From Brevipalpus yothersi (Eukaryota; Arthropoda; Arachnida; Trombidiformes; Tenuipalpidae): a stretch of 64,000 bases of DNA. Positions 63,620-64,000 of this stretch are shown one piece after another. The translations under genes were made by a program, and so were the position numbers. The notes under the pieces were generated by a model. The model was not told where the DNA came from. It was given only the letters and a program-made list of their open reading frames with translations, and searched no databases. The first letter of the stretch is position 1. Each line of letters begins with the position of its first letter. The stretch is taken from contig QZCP01000047.1 of the NCBI GenBank assembly GCA_003956705.1, positions 2,819 through 66,818 of the forward strand. Direction: 5' to 3'.

Positions 63620-63931
63620 CAAATATTTTTTTCCAAAAAATTACACCAAGCTTCACTCTCTTTATCTTATTGTGAGATTATTGGGTGTAAAGATTGGTAA
63701 ATTATCATTATGAGTTTTCTAATTATTATTTCAGAAAAAATTCAAAAAAAATATGGTGATCTCAATGGAATGGTATTCATGGTTGAGCTGATGAAAGGGC
63801 CAGCTGGACTCGGAATTAGTCTAGCTGGCAATCGTGACCGAACCAAGATGAGTGTATTTATATGCGGTATGCATCCTAAAGGTAGTGCTGCCCGTGATGG
63901 TCGCATTCAAGTCAGTGACGAGATTCTTGAG
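47682..63931 (+). CDS. MPDZ: Multi-PDZ scaffold of the MPDZ/PATJ family (3' end outside window)
   Basis: Polarity scaffold that binds PALS1 through its L27 domain and many partners through PDZ domains at cell junctions. Exons: 47682-47926, 48133-48424, 49902-50282, 50497-50616, 51573-51804, 51871-52316, 52395-52568, 52640-53041, 53206-53433, 54391-54534, 54627-54906, 54988-55189, 55300-55434, 56137-56456, 56565-57487, 57571-57652 and 63735-63931, at least 1601 codons in frame. L27 occupies about residues 1-78 and ends HPSILPLDFDI. PDZ domains start near residues 188 (GLGFGI), 400 (GLGITI), 568 (GLGISL), 742 (GLGFSI), 972 (PLGLTL), 1250 (GLGISI) and 1550 (GLGISL). The last, preceded by KKIQKKYGDLNG, matches PATJ PDZ8/MUPP1 PDZ10-type modules. 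It is split at DEILE|gtatgt, so more exons lie beyond the window. More than four PDZ domains sets it apart from fly Patj. The intron 57653-63734 (6.1 kb) is the largest here. Confidence 0.95.
48545..48597. repeat. (TC)n microsatellite in MPDZ intron
   Basis: A TC run with neighbouring TTTC interruptions in the second intron of the PDZ scaffold gene. Confidence 0.9.
54098..54130 (+). other. Candidate 33-nt cassette exon of the PDZ scaffold
   Basis: Within the intron 53434-54390, the sequence ccctttctcag|CTTCTT...GACCAA|gtgagttt has good acceptor and donor consensus around 33 nt. Both flanking exons are in phase 0 and the insert has no stop (it would encode LLFALSKMFDQ). It would lengthen the linker after PDZ4. 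No expression evidence is available. Confidence 0.35.
56021..56041 (+). other. Candidate 21-nt microexon of the PDZ scaffold
   Basis: Within the intron 55435-56136, cacttaaag|GAGATATCC...CTATCG|gtaggc would give a 21-nt exon. Both sides fit phase 2, so the frame is kept and the joint reads PSPR-RYPTYYR-SPYF. It lies in the linker after PDZ5. The acceptor has a moderate pyrimidine tract. Confidence 0.4.
58870..58925. repeat. (GA)n microsatellite in MPDZ intron
   Basis: An uninterrupted GA run in the 6.1-kb intron of the PDZ scaffold gene. Confidence 0.95.
61558..61670. repeat. Compound (TC)n/(TTTC)n repeat in MPDZ intron
   Basis: A TC run with CCC interruptions near 61570-61585 passes into a TTTC tetranucleotide run at about 61640-61667. 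The two units show stepwise repeat evolution at one locus. Confidence 0.95.
62243..62518 (-). CDS. Candidate antisense open frame nested in the MPDZ intron
   Basis: A 91-codon frame opens with ATG directly after a good splice acceptor on the minus strand (ttattcttgtag|ATGGAGCAG). It encodes a polar region with a Ser/Asn run (SSNSNSSAQQ), a helix-like block LLMRTVSVMLNENPQLAWERIHTQFL and an acidic stretch ESETESEMEID. A second open stretch on the same strand at about 62870-62998 contains GLLLLLLLSKEFIQLSIASQ, but its splice phase does not fit the ATG acceptor. No family was recognised. Either a nested gene fragment or chance. Confidence 0.2.
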   Translation of the reverse strand: MEQFRVVIIEDALDDSKKDNSLRKEEESSNSNSSAQQLTLLMRTVSVMLNENPQLAWERIHTQFLAESETESEMEIDLTHFNERPLSQRIK

Positions 63932-64000
63932 GTATGTTACATTATTTGGAAACATTTATCCAAATTATCTTTTACTTATTCCTCTTCTCTTTCTCTCTTT

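Overview
The window is nuclear DNA from an arthropod, most likely an acariform mite. It is AT-rich, carries many GT-AG introns from about 45 bp to 6 kb, and is full of (GA)n/(TC)n tracts. The recognisable proteins resemble arthropod or general animal orthologues; the chloride intracellular channel protein is very close to the insect form. The mite assignment is inference from gene style and size. Nothing bacterial, viral or transposon-derived was recognised.

Layout. 957-6746 (-) is IFT56/TTC26 in ten exons, followed upstream by a decayed duplicate of its exon 3/intron 2 region at about 7385-7775. 8383-10234 (-) is a secreted M14 zinc carboxypeptidase of B-type specificity. 11188-13770 holds three small genes: an unknown signal-peptide/membrane protein (+), a 72-residue single-pass membrane protein (-), and a 58-residue secreted Gly/Tyr/Pro-rich peptide (+). 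14661-15470 (-) is a TTC31-like TPR protein, and 16947-18609 (+) is the mRNA 3'-processing factor CSTF1. 18610-22123 is mostly intergenic but contains a candidate two-exon secreted peptide at 20085-20327. 22124-22702 (-) is the intronless small GTPase Rap2. 24723-29611 (-) is a secreted animal haem peroxidase in seven exons. 29612-33701 is gene-poor and includes an assembly gap. 33702-34445 (-) is complex I subunit NDUFB6, divergent from ALG14 (35065-35787, +). 36210-38353 (-) is WDR1/AIP1. 40392-42255 (+) is RABL6. 44322-46810 (-) is CLIC. From 47682 to the window end (+) runs a multi-PDZ scaffold of the MPDZ/PATJ family, with an L27 domain and at least seven PDZ domains; its 3' end lies outside the window.

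Exon structures were assembled by eye from GT-AG signals, reading-frame phase and similarity to remembered family sequences. For each major gene the summed exon lengths are a multiple of three, which is a strong internal check. The genes are mostly unrelated housekeeping or cell-biology genes and do not form a pathway. Several pairs are divergent and could share promoters (carboxypeptidase/11188, TTC31-like/CSTF1, NDUFB6/ALG14, CLIC/MPDZ).

Items most worth a second look: the haem peroxidase lacks both acidic residues that normally bind haem covalently; two unannotated small secreted peptides (13536-13770 and 20085-20327); the broken TTC26 duplicate; two in-frame small cassette-exon candidates in the PDZ scaffold; and an assembly gap bounded by inverted (GA)n/(TC)n arms. 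I did not find a clearly new multi-gene system.
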